Source: a virus. Taken from it: a DNA stretch of 35,602 bases. Below, piece by piece: positions 15,642 through 22,186 of the stretch (the first letter of the stretch is position 1; every line of letters starts with the position of its first letter). The stretch spans positions 1-35,602 of the IMG/VR virus record IMGVR_UViG_3300042879_000951; one strand, 5' to 3'. A model generated the notes under the pieces. The model had not been told where the DNA came from. It did no database searches and saw only the letters and a list, made by a program, of their open reading frames with translations. The translations under genes and the position numbers were made by a program.

Positions 15642-15894
15642 GGCGTGCTCGTATTGTGTCCGTGCGGTACACCGTACCGTCGGCCTCCAGCGCCGTGATG
15701 CGGTACTCGTGACCGATCACGATGCGTTCGACAGCGTCGACCTTCGTATTCGTCTGCTTCAGCTCGGCGATGTGTGACTTGACAACGGCCATGTCTTCAC
15801 GTAGCATGACCATCGTCGTCAGCAGGCCAGCGCCAATGCTGATGACCGCAGCCGAGGCCACGCCTAAGACCCATTTCGGGAACTGCTCGTTCAT
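15631..15894 (-). CDS. Membrane-anchored coiled-coil lysis protein, XhlA-like
   Basis: This 87-residue protein starts MNEQFPKWVLGVASAAVIS, giving one transmembrane segment at about residues 8-29. A heptad-like region (REDMAVVKSHIAELKQTNTK) then leads to an Arg-rich tail. This shape, one membrane segment plus a short coiled coil next to holin and endolysin, matches XhlA-type or spanin-like accessory proteins. It overlaps the holin gene by 11 bp and a tiny upstream gene by ATGA. The lysis role is inferred from context. Confidence 0.6.
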   Translation of the reverse strand: MNEQFPKWVLGVASAAVISIGAGLLTTMVMLREDMAVVKSHIAELKQTNTKVDAVERIVIGHEYRITALEADGTVYRTDTIRARRGR

Positions 15895-15983
15895 CGCTTA
15901 TCCTTCGGGAGTAGTAGCGGCAGCAGACACATGATGCACAAGGCCACGCCGCCGATAAGACCTTCTTCAGGGGAGATCATCAT
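15891..15983 (-). CDS. 30-residue membrane peptide of the lysis cassette
   Basis: An ATG at 15983 overlaps the upstream stop by 4 bp (15980-15983), and the TGA at 15891-15893 overlaps the next start by 4 bp. The peptide has a short acidic start (MMISPEEG), one hydrophobic segment (about residues 9-25) ending LLPLLLP, and a basic KDKR tail. The exact fit between two genes on both sides supports translation. It could be a small holin, antiholin or lysis regulator. It is too short for most gene finders. Confidence 0.6.
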   Translation of the reverse strand: MMISPEEGLIGGVALCIMCLLPLLLPKDKR

Positions 15984-16243
15984 GGCAGAACTTTCCCATT
16001 TATTAGACGTGATGGCGGCGCTACCAATGGTATCATTGCTAGTTCTTTAACCCATAAAAAATTAGGGTTCGCGCAATATGCTATCTCTTCTGCACTAACT
16101 ATCCAATTGCCGTTGGCATCTTGTATAGGGTTAAAATAGCTATCAGGCAAGTAGGTGTTGCCACGCAATGCTTCTGCCTGCACAGTAGTTAACAAACCGG
16201 CATATTGCGACATGTTTGCTAGTGGTATCTGACTTAGCATCAT
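15980..16243 (-). CDS. Small virion-associated protein (hypothetical)
   Basis: This 87-residue protein contains TTVQAEALRG near residue 19 and QDANGNWIVSAEEIAYC near residue 41, followed by FLWVKELAMIPL. The order LrG, QDxNGNW and xxWVKxL recurs in small phage proteins encoded next to fibre-like genes, but I know no function. It lies in the AT-richer segment and overlaps the LamG-like gene by ATGA. Together the two look like one imported unit. Confidence 0.6.
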   Translation of the reverse strand: MMLSQIPLANMSQYAGLLTTVQAEALRGNTYLPDSYFNPIQDANGNWIVSAEEIAYCANPNFLWVKELAMIPLVAPPSRLINGKVLP

Positions 16244-17103
16244 ACCGAACGTCCTAACGTTTTTTGGTATCGTTGTACTGAGCTGTTGAACAAAGCAACT
16301 TCGCTATCTGTCAACCCATCGCCGAGGCTGAAAAACGAGATTGTTCTCGTGTTGTAATTTGTGAAAGTAGTGCCATTGAATAACGCTGCCACATTGAAAT
16401 ACATGTTACCCGTCAAGGTGCTAAAGTTGTTGTAGGCAACTGTATTTGTTGCGCCAATCTGTGCATCATTAACAAACATTTTTAATGTTGTTGTCGATGT
16501 CCTCGTCGATGTGTGAAAACCAGCATTGCCCGTTCGCAAAACGATAATCCGATTGTTAGCTTGGTGGCCAATAATACTTACATGGTTGCCAGTGCCATCC
16601 ACCACGCCACTTTGTTCCGATGTGTTAAATGACATGGCGTTTGTATTTGTGGCATCAAAAAGGCCATACTCATTTCGAGGCCCTTCTAAATTAGTAGAGA
16701 CATAAGCTGAAACATGTGCAGAACCAGCGCTGAAAGCCGTAGAAGGCACCAAATATGTTACGCCACGACCTGTCGTACCATTGCCAGTAATGCCGCTGGC
16801 ATTATGCGTTATACCACCTTCCCACAACATACGAAACGCCGCGTCTGTATCCTGCGGGTTTTTCAGGTTCCATTTATGAGTTGTAGCCGTCCCACCTACA
16901 AACGGATAGACGGCTTCCATCTTCGTCCATAGCTGGGCTTTCTTCAGGTCGCGCACAAGCTGCACCACGGCCCGCTGCTGCAAAGCAGACGTTATGCCCG
17001 CGGCATCCAAGAACGCCCACGCGTCGCGCTCGATGGGAAGTGCGGAGGTGCCTTTCGGGAGACGCAATGACAGGTCACTGTATCGTAGCGATCTTACACT
17101 CAC
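16240..17103 (-). CDS. Virion fibre-like protein with LamG/concanavalin-like domain
   Basis: This 287-residue protein starts with GTG at 17103, overlapping the upstream stop as GTGA. The N-terminal 60 residues (RSLRYSDLSLRLPKG and a helical region) probably dock on the virion. From about residue 62, MEAVYPFVGGTATTHKWNLK, then DTDAAFRMLWEGG and GNGTTGRG, match a phage-specific LamG-like module. It closes with FSLGDGLTDSEVALFNSSVQ, its usual end. Such beta-sandwich domains bind sugars or act as head fibres. Base composition is clearly more AT-rich than in the neighbours, and Asn/Thr content is high, which suggests recent transfer. Confidence 0.7.
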   Translation of the reverse strand: MSVRSLRYSDLSLRLPKGTSALPIERDAWAFLDAAGITSALQQRAVVQLVRDLKKAQLWTKMEAVYPFVGGTATTHKWNLKNPQDTDAAFRMLWEGGITHNASGITGNGTTGRGVTYLVPSTAFSAGSAHVSAYVSTNLEGPRNEYGLFDATNTNAMSFNTSEQSGVVDGTGNHVSIIGHQANNRIIVLRTGNAGFHTSTRTSTTTLKMFVNDAQIGATNTVAYNNFSTLTGNMYFNVAALFNGTTFTNYNTRTISFFSLGDGLTDSEVALFNSSVQRYQKTLGRSV

Positions 17104-17432
17104 GTCAGCTCAGCACCGAAGACTGTGAATGTTAGCGTGTTCGCCGCCGATTCCTGCACCGTCACGACGTCGGTAGAATCCAGCGTTGCGCCGATGGTCA
17201 TGATAGTAGAATCGTTCGCCGCCACCGTGGTGTCGTATGCGAGATAATGGCTGGAGGCCAGCGTCGCCGCATTGGGACGGATAGCCAGACGATACGTGCG
17301 TGCGGTCGTCGTCAGGTTGCAAACGACAAGCGACGAGACCACGACCTGAGTCGTAGACGGCACCGTGTACAGCGTCGACGCTGCCGTCGTGCCCGGCGTT
17401 ACCTGTCCTAAGATTTTGTAGGTCGTTGCCAT
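17100..17432 (-). CDS. Small virion beta-protein, head/tail decoration type
   Basis: This 110-residue protein begins MATTYKILGQVTPGTTAAS and continues TLYTVPSTTQVVVSSLVVCN. It ends in a strand-rich segment with TFTVFGAEL. The pattern YKILGQ-x-P, LYTVP, SSLVVCN and FGxE is shared by many small phage structural proteins next to capsid fibre genes; it likely forms a beta-sandwich that decorates the particle. It overlaps the LamG-like gene and lies one base from the upstream gene. The exact position in the virion is unknown. Confidence 0.65.
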   Translation of the reverse strand: MATTYKILGQVTPGTTAASTLYTVPSTTQVVVSSLVVCNLTTTARTYRLAIRPNAATLASSHYLAYDTTVAANDSTIMTIGATLDSTDVVTVQESAANTLTFTVFGAELT

Positions 17433-17433
17433 G

Positions 17434-17829
17434 CTATGCGCCCATCAATAGGAAAGGGTGAATGTCAGGTGCCGAGCTGCCGCCCGTCGCCGCGATCGTA
17501 AGCGTCTCGTCAGCGCCCGCGTTGTTCTTCGTTATCGTGATGTTAGAGCCGGCAACGATCTTGTCTTCGAGGTAGCCAGGGTTGTTGTCGTTCGCCGACA
17601 CGCCGGCGAAGTACAAAGCGTTAACATCATCGAGGCCGATTTCAAGTTCTTCGGCCGCGCCCGGCTGCAAAACATCAATACGGATGCCGCGGTTGCCGAC
17701 GATCTTGAACTCCAAATGATCCGGGCTTGTGTCGTCAGACGACACCCTTACCTTCGGGTCGATGTCGTCTCCCGATTGTAGCTCTTGTATCTGGCCCGAT
17801 GCCAGCACGAGGGGCTTTTTGATTGCCAT
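17434..17829 (-). CDS. Virion fibre-associated protein with two internal repeats
   Basis: This 131-residue protein starts MAIKKPLVLASGQIQELQSG and carries two related units. One has VSSDDTSPDHLEFKIVG followed by IRIDVLQPG; the other has VSANDNNPGYLEDKIVAG followed by ITITKNNAG. This V-S-x-D-x-x-P-x-x-L-x-x-KI-V repeat is common in phage fibre proteins and is thought to build short beta-helical or stalk segments. It lies in a run of small beta-rich genes after the capsid genes, so I infer a head-fibre component. Confidence 0.65.
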   Translation of the reverse strand: MAIKKPLVLASGQIQELQSGDDIDPKVRVSSDDTSPDHLEFKIVGNRGIRIDVLQPGAAEELEIGLDDVNALYFAGVSANDNNPGYLEDKIVAGSNITITKNNAGADETLTIAATGGSSAPDIHPFLLMGA

Positions 17830-17832
17830 TGC

Positions 17833-18336
17833 TTAGGCCAGTGTTATAGGTTGCTGCGGCTCGAAGCTGATCGACGTCGTAGAAACGCCGATGCCAATTT
17901 CCTGTGAAAGCGTGCCCGCAGCGGTCGGCGCCGTGGCCGTGTGCCCGCCCGTCGTGCCTAGGTAGTACGGCGCTCCGAGGGTGATCGACGTCAGGCCAGT
18001 AAGAGCTCCTTCCATGTACACCGTCGCAGTCGCTGCCGACGTCACGCCCGCCAACACAAAACCATGCGCACGACGTGCGTTGGAGTTGTCGGCTTTACGT
18101 GCCTTGCGCGTGCCCCCGTCGTTGAAGATGTTAACGATGTCGCCAGCGGATAAGGTCTCCGAGGCTACCATTGCCTCTGTCTCTACGCCGATGCCTGTGG
18201 GCATCATCGTCTGGTCGATCCTGCCAGCCGAGTCAAGGCCGACGATCTTGCCAGCGTCGCCAGCACCAGCTGATGAGGTGGTCGCTTCGACTTCGGCAAG
18301 TTGCCCGCTGTCGTTCTTGATGTATTTCGCTGCCAT
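17833..18336 (-). CDS. Capsid decoration / head-fibre-like protein
   Basis: This 167-residue protein starts MAAKYIKNDSGQLAEV and has a linker followed by a domain with TVYMEGALTGLTSITLGAPYYL at about 105-126. TAAGTLSQEIGIGVSTTSI follows. This unit (G-A-L-T-G... l-G-x-x-YYLG... QEIGIGVS) is a widespread phage fibre-tip domain and recurs in the next gene. The N-terminal LDSAGRIDQTMMP segment is typical of fibre proteins that thread through the head or tail tip. Its function is inferred as adhesion or decoration. Confidence 0.65.
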   Translation of the reverse strand: MAAKYIKNDSGQLAEVEATTSSAGAGDAGKIVGLDSAGRIDQTMMPTGIGVETEAMVASETLSAGDIVNIFNDGGTRKARKADNSNARRAHGFVLAGVTSAATATVYMEGALTGLTSITLGAPYYLGTTGGHTATAPTAAGTLSQEIGIGVSTTSISFEPQQPITLA

Positions 18337-18339
18337 GTT

Positions 18340-18813
18340 TTACACCGTTGTGATGATTGTGTCTACGTCGATCTGTAGTGTCGTTGCTGTCAAGGCCCGA
18401 CCCACATGCACCACGATAGCACCGCCAGTCGGGGCCGTCTGTGTAAGGTTGCCGTTCGTGCCTAAGTACACCGTGCCTTTGGTCCATGTCCAAAAGCTGT
18501 CGGTGATCGTGCCGTTCATGACCACGCGCACAGTGCCACCCGTCGTTGCCGACGTCGTAGTGATGCCGACGACCTGCGCGTTTGCCAGCGTGTCGTTGGA
18601 TGCGTACACCGCCTGCCCGCTGCCGTCGGTCGTGACTGCACGGAGGGCGCTGATGTTCGCAGCGGCTACGAGGCTGATGTCGGAGCTGATCGGCACGAGG
18701 CCGCCACTGTCCACCGTCAATGTGATCTGCCTGGTGTCGACAGCGATCGTCGTTGCCGCTTCGCCAACGTCAATCGTAACATTCGGGCGCTCTATGTTCA
18801 AGGTCTGTGTCAC
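18340..18813 (-). CDS. Capsid decoration / head-fibre-like protein, paralogue of the next gene
   Basis: This 157-residue protein has an N-terminal strand-rich arm (MTQTLNIERPNVTIDVGEAA). It then carries the same C-terminal domain type as the gene at 17833-18336: VRVVMNGTITDSFWTWTKG, VYLGTNGNLTQTAPTGG, then VHVGRALTATTLQIDVD. Two neighbouring genes with a shared knob domain and different N-terminal arms suggest duplication with divergence of the attachment part. It overlaps the upstream gene by 4 bp. Confidence 0.65.
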   Translation of the reverse strand: MTQTLNIERPNVTIDVGEAATTIAVDTRQITLTVDSGGLVPISSDISLVAAANISALRAVTTDGSGQAVYASNDTLANAQVVGITTTSATTGGTVRVVMNGTITDSFWTWTKGTVYLGTNGNLTQTAPTGGAIVVHVGRALTATTLQIDVDTIITTV

Positions 18814-19160
18814 TGGGCGATCTCACCGTAGACGGTTACCTCACCACGTGCCAGCTCGGTAGTGACTCCCGATGCCGTCTGCTCCAACGACCAGACGTAG
18901 TTGGCACCTGCCGTCAGGGCCGCCGTCGAGGCCGCCGAAAACGACACGCTGAACTTTCCGTTGGCAGCGTCCGTGATCGAGCACGTCGCCGTCGCCGCGA
19001 GCACGTCGCCTGCCGTGCGGATCTGTGCAGCGTACGTGCGGCCGCTGATGTTGACAACGGCGCTTGCTTCTTTGATCGTGAACGTGTACGCCCACGGCAC
19101 GTTGCGCACAACGTCGAGCTGTACCGAAGCGCCAGCATTAGATAGTCGGGGGCTGTACAT
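18810..19160 (-). CDS. Small beta-sandwich virion protein, BppU-N-like
   Basis: This 116-residue protein runs WAYTFTIKEASAVVNISGRTY, then AAQIRTAGDVLAAT, and ends LTAGANYVWSLEQTASG and LARGEVTV. The strand order (F-t-i-k-x, N-I-S-G-x-x-y-x-a-q-I-R, L-t-a-G-x-Y) resembles the N-terminal domain of BppU-type baseplate/fibre attachment proteins and polysaccharide-binding phage modules. It lies upstream of the fibre-like genes and may anchor them. It overlaps its neighbours by 1 and 4 bp. Confidence 0.6.
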   Translation of the reverse strand: MYSPRLSNAGASVQLDVVRNVPWAYTFTIKEASAVVNISGRTYAAQIRTAGDVLAATATCSITDAANGKFSVSFSAASTAALTAGANYVWSLEQTASGVTTELARGEVTVYGEIAQ

Positions 19161-19456
19161 TACGTGTTCACGTCTGCAAGTTTGCGGAAGGGTTGGATGT
19201 TGATAACAGGGTCGCCTGACTTGGCTGTCATCTTCATGAGCATTTCGGGGCCGACGTAAACTTCGTTGGTTTGATCCTTCTTGATGATGAAGCCAATCGT
19301 CGTCGTCGGTGTCGTGCCGTCGTATGTCACCGACAGGTCATGCCCGACGGGATGCACTAGCAAAAAATCCGTCAGATCAGGCCAGGTCACCGTCACGGCG
19401 ACCGATGCGCTGATTGTCTGTAGAGGCCCCAGAGCCTTGCACCTTGTGCTCACCAT
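19160..19456 (-). CDS. Hypothetical small virion protein
   Basis: This 98-residue protein starts at an ATG preceded by a strong GGAGG site seven bases upstream. It has ITXT-like beta strands: ISASVAVTVTWPDLTDFLLV at about 16-35, then TPTTTIGFIIKKDQTNEVYV. No motif is recognised. It is the first gene after the hairpin at 19481-19501, so it probably starts a lower-expressed part of the late operon. Confidence 0.6.
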   Translation of the reverse strand: MVSTRCKALGPLQTISASVAVTVTWPDLTDFLLVHPVGHDLSVTYDGTTPTTTIGFIIKKDQTNEVYVGPEMLMKMTAKSGDPVINIQPFRKLADVNT

Positions 19457-19480
19457 AGCTAACCTCCGTAAAAGCTTACC

Positions 19481-19501
19481 ACGGGCCTGCGTGAGGCCCG
19501 T
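19481..19501. terminator. Hairpin after capsid genes (possible attenuator or weak terminator)
   Basis: ACGGGCCT (19481-19488) and AGGCCCGT (19494-19501) form a perfect 8-bp stem with a five-base loop. The only sizeable gap in this part of the operon contains it. Minus-strand bases after the stem are GGTAAGCTTTTACGG, with just a short T run, so full termination is doubtful. It could lower expression of downstream genes relative to the capsid genes or protect the 3' end of the capsid message. Confidence 0.5.
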
Positions 19502-19510
19502 AGTGAGCTA

Positions 19511-19978
19511 TTACAGCCATGCTCCGAGGCCTGCGTCCGTAGCCGTCACGGGATCTTGCTCGAGCTTGCCGAGCTTACCGTGAGCTGCGAGGTAGGTGCC
19601 CGTCGTGCCGTTGCCGGCGACGGCGATCAGGTTGATGTAGCGCTTGCGGCCTTGCAGCGGCACGCGGAACTGGAACACCTTGTTATCGTCCGTTGCCGAC
19701 GGCAGGGTCGAAGCCGCACCCGTGTCGGGATTGGTCGACGTGCCGAAGACATAGCCGGTGATGTCGGCGCCGCTGTCCAGCGTCGTGCTGTTCGTGATGG
19801 CGTCGGACTCCTGAAGCTTCAGCGTAGCAAGGGCGATGTCGGTCGTGCCGAGCTGTACGTTGACTTCGAGGTAGTCAGCGCCAGCAGTGTCGCAGACGGT
19901 CGACGTGTACGTTGCGTTGTCAACGACAGCGCCGGGAGCGACGAAGACGTGCGTCTTAGCGGTTTGCAGTGGTTGCAT
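19511..19978 (-). CDS. Capsid decoration or cement protein (hypothetical)
   Basis: This 155-residue, beta-rich, Thr/Ala-rich protein (MQPLQTAKTHVFVAPGAVVD) follows the major capsid gene by 13 bases. It has LGTTDIALATLKLQESDAI at about 43-61 and FQFRVPLQGRKRYINLIAVAG at about 107-127. A small abundant protein encoded directly after the capsid gene and before a hairpin is commonly a decoration protein. The family is not recognised; the role is inferred. Confidence 0.55.
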   Translation of the reverse strand: MQPLQTAKTHVFVAPGAVVDNATYTSTVCDTAGADYLEVNVQLGTTDIALATLKLQESDAITNSTTLDSGADITGYVFGTSTNPDTGAASTLPSATDDNKVFQFRVPLQGRKRYINLIAVAGNGTTGTYLAAHGKLGKLEQDPVTATDAGLGAWL

Positions 19979-19991
19979 TAGTCGTTACTCC

Positions 19992-21407
19992 TTAGTCGTT
20001 TTGGGTGATGAGACCGACCATAGCACCAGCCTTCTGCAATGATGCAGTGGCGTTGTAGTTGCCGAAGTCGTGGTTGATGATGTCGAAGCGCTCCGTCACC
20101 AGCACCGACACGAGGCGTGCAGCGAAGTCGGCGTGCTCTGACGTTTCGATCGTGATGCCGCGACGGTCGCCGAAGTACGACGATGCCGATACGTCACCGA
20201 ACAGCAGCGGAACCTGGTTGATGGCCGTAGCCTTCGCCATCACGTTGTTGAGCACAACGGGGTAGCCCATGAGCGTCTGCTGCGGTACGCCGTTGACGAC
20301 TTCTGTTCCCGTCGTGCCGTTCTTGGCAATGGCCAGATTATACACGACGTTCCAGTAGAATTGCGGCGTGCAGTGGAAAGCGTTGTTGGTGCCAGGGTAG
20401 TTGGCGACCTTGCCGATCATTGCGATGATGTCTGCAAGCGTGATGGCCGACCACGTCGTGCCTGTGGCTACGACAGCAGAACCGAGCTTTGCCTTGTCGG
20501 CGTCGGTAGCCCATGTGCCGCCACCGTCTTCAAGGAGCTTGCGGTACTTGTACGTGGCACCGATGATGCGGCCGTACGTCGACGTGCCGTCACCAACAAA
20601 GCCGCATTCGTCTTCGCGCTGTGCCAGCTTGTAGGCTGCCCAGTTCGTGATCTCGTCGGCGATGGAAACCGTTGCGTCTTCGCCGAGCTGCTTGCTGTAC
20701 TTCGTCAGCACTGCCAGTGTCTTAGCTGAGAGCGTAAGGTTTGTCCATGCCAGATCAGATGCCGTAGGTGCGACGCCTTCTCCAACGAAGTATGTATCGT
20801 TGCCTGATACTTCCTTGAGAATATGGCGTGTATCGGAACCCATGCCGACGACGTTGGCTCCACCGCGGAAGACGCCATACTCCTCCTTCAGGTTCCAGAT
20901 TGCCGATTCCATCTCCTCCGGTACGAGGATGCCGCCCGACGTGTTGTTAGCTGACGTCAGCGTCTTGAACGATACGCCGTGATCGTCGCACCACTTCTTA
21001 GCGTCGGCACTGCCCATCTGGGCTTGCAGGAACTGGCCGACCTTGTAGGCTTCGGCGCTGTCCTTGTAGACGCGGCTCTTCTGTCCCTTCGACGTGATCG
21101 TCGGGGCTGATGTCTTCGTTGTCATGGGCTGTGCTCCCGTCGGTGTGTTGATGGCCGACTTGATGACTGCGGCTGTGGCCTTCTTCTTTTCGATGCGGGC
21201 CGTCGCCTTGTTGATGAGGGACGCAAGCGTCAGCGCCTGCGCTTCGACGGCGGGTGCCACTTCGGGGCTGTCCTCGACGTCAGGGGATTCCGTCAACGCT
21301 GTCAAGGCCTCGACTGCCTGAGCTACCGCAGCGGCCATCTCTTCGATGGTGGCGTTGGGGTTCTCAAGCAAGGCCTGCAGCGCCGCAATGATCTCTTCGA
21401 GATTCAT
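19992..21407 (-). CDS. Major capsid protein, HK97 fold
   Basis: This 471-residue protein has an acidic, helical N-terminal part (MNLEEIIAALQALLEN and on to about residue 110) typical of the scaffold-like delta domain removed by the prohead protease. The capsid domain follows: SGGILVPEEMESAIWNL at about 158-174, EYGVFRGGANVV, then FVGEGVAPTASDLAWTNLTL, and FVGDGTSTYGRIIGA. These are the usual landmarks of HK97-like shells (GGxLVPxE, EG, GDGTSxxxGI). It overlaps the protease stop by ATGA, which fits the standard portal-protease-capsid order. Confidence 0.92.
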   Translation of the reverse strand: MNLEEIIAALQALLENPNATIEEMAAAVAQAVEALTALTESPDVEDSPEVAPAVEAQALTLASLINKATARIEKKKATAAVIKSAINTPTGAQPMTTKTSAPTITSKGQKSRVYKDSAEAYKVGQFLQAQMGSADAKKWCDDHGVSFKTLTSANNTSGGILVPEEMESAIWNLKEEYGVFRGGANVVGMGSDTRHILKEVSGNDTYFVGEGVAPTASDLAWTNLTLSAKTLAVLTKYSKQLGEDATVSIADEITNWAAYKLAQREDECGFVGDGTSTYGRIIGATYKYRKLLEDGGGTWATDADKAKLGSAVVATGTTWSAITLADIIAMIGKVANYPGTNNAFHCTPQFYWNVVYNLAIAKNGTTGTEVVNGVPQQTLMGYPVVLNNVMAKATAINQVPLLFGDVSASSYFGDRRGITIETSEHADFAARLVSVLVTERFDIINHDFGNYNATASLQKAGAMVGLITQND

Positions 21408-22186
21408 AGGGTGTGGTCCTTGAGTTGACTGTTGATGAGTTGCCGCAGGGCCTTACGATTTCGACCGGGCTTCGCCTCGGTCTCTTCTTTTGGCTGCGGT
21501 GTTGACGCGGCAAGAAGCCGCTTGATTTCGCCGTGTGCCTCTTTCAAGATTCCCGCCAAGGTCTCGAGCAGAGCCACATTGCGGGACGATAAGATTCGCC
21601 CCTCTTTCATGCGCATATCGAGACGCTGCTTTGTACGCTCCACAAGCCAGGTGACCTCGTTCCCGAGGCCGACCACGTGGTCGTCATAGTCGCCGCGTCG
21701 CTTCAATGCTATCACTTGCGTATTCGGGTTGGCACCGACCAGCACAGGGCTGATCTCGTGCAGGTCGACTTCGTAGATCTCTTTCGTGCCGTCTTCGCCA
21801 AAGCCGTCGACGATGGTTGTGTATCCCACGCTGAACTCGCGGAAGCCGCCCTGCTTGATGAGGGTGTACGTCTCGTCTGCGTCCTTCGTGTCAAACATCG
21901 TGCCGCGGAACCACAGGCCGCCGTTGGCGCGCGTTACCTCGTCGATGTTAGGATCGTCGAGTTCTGGGTCACCGGGCAGGACTTCCTTCGCTTCGGTGCG
22001 GAAGACCGGAAGCGTCCAGTCGTGAGCCTTGACACCAACGGGCATCTGCTTAGCTAGCGACTTGGAATAGCAACCGGGCATCATGCGTTCGTTGTAACTG
22101 TCCACGACGTTGAACGTCGAAGCGATCGCCGTAAAGGTGCGCGCTTCGGGGTCCGTGCCAATGACTTTGAATCTGATGTCGTTCAT
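21404..22186 (-). CDS. Prohead protease (HK97 family, U35-like)
   Basis: This 260-residue protein matures the capsid by cutting the delta domain. The N-terminus FKVIGTDPEARTFTAIAST, the VDSYNERMMPG segment, VKAHDW with catalytic His55, and EFSVGY with Ser119 are the classic landmarks of this herpesvirus-like serine protease family. The C-terminal tail is Lys/Arg-rich, consistent with a removable or capsid-binding end. It overlaps the portal gene and the capsid gene by ATGA. Confidence 0.92.
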   Translation of the reverse strand: MNDIRFKVIGTDPEARTFTAIASTFNVVDSYNERMMPGCYSKSLAKQMPVGVKAHDWTLPVFRTEAKEVLPGDPELDDPNIDEVTRANGGLWFRGTMFDTKDADETYTLIKQGGFREFSVGYTTIVDGFGEDGTKEIYEVDLHEISPVLVGANPNTQVIALKRRGDYDDHVVGLGNEVTWLVERTKQRLDMRMKEGRILSSRNVALLETLAGILKEAHGEIKRLLAASTPQPKEETEAKPGRNRKALRQLINSQLKDHTL

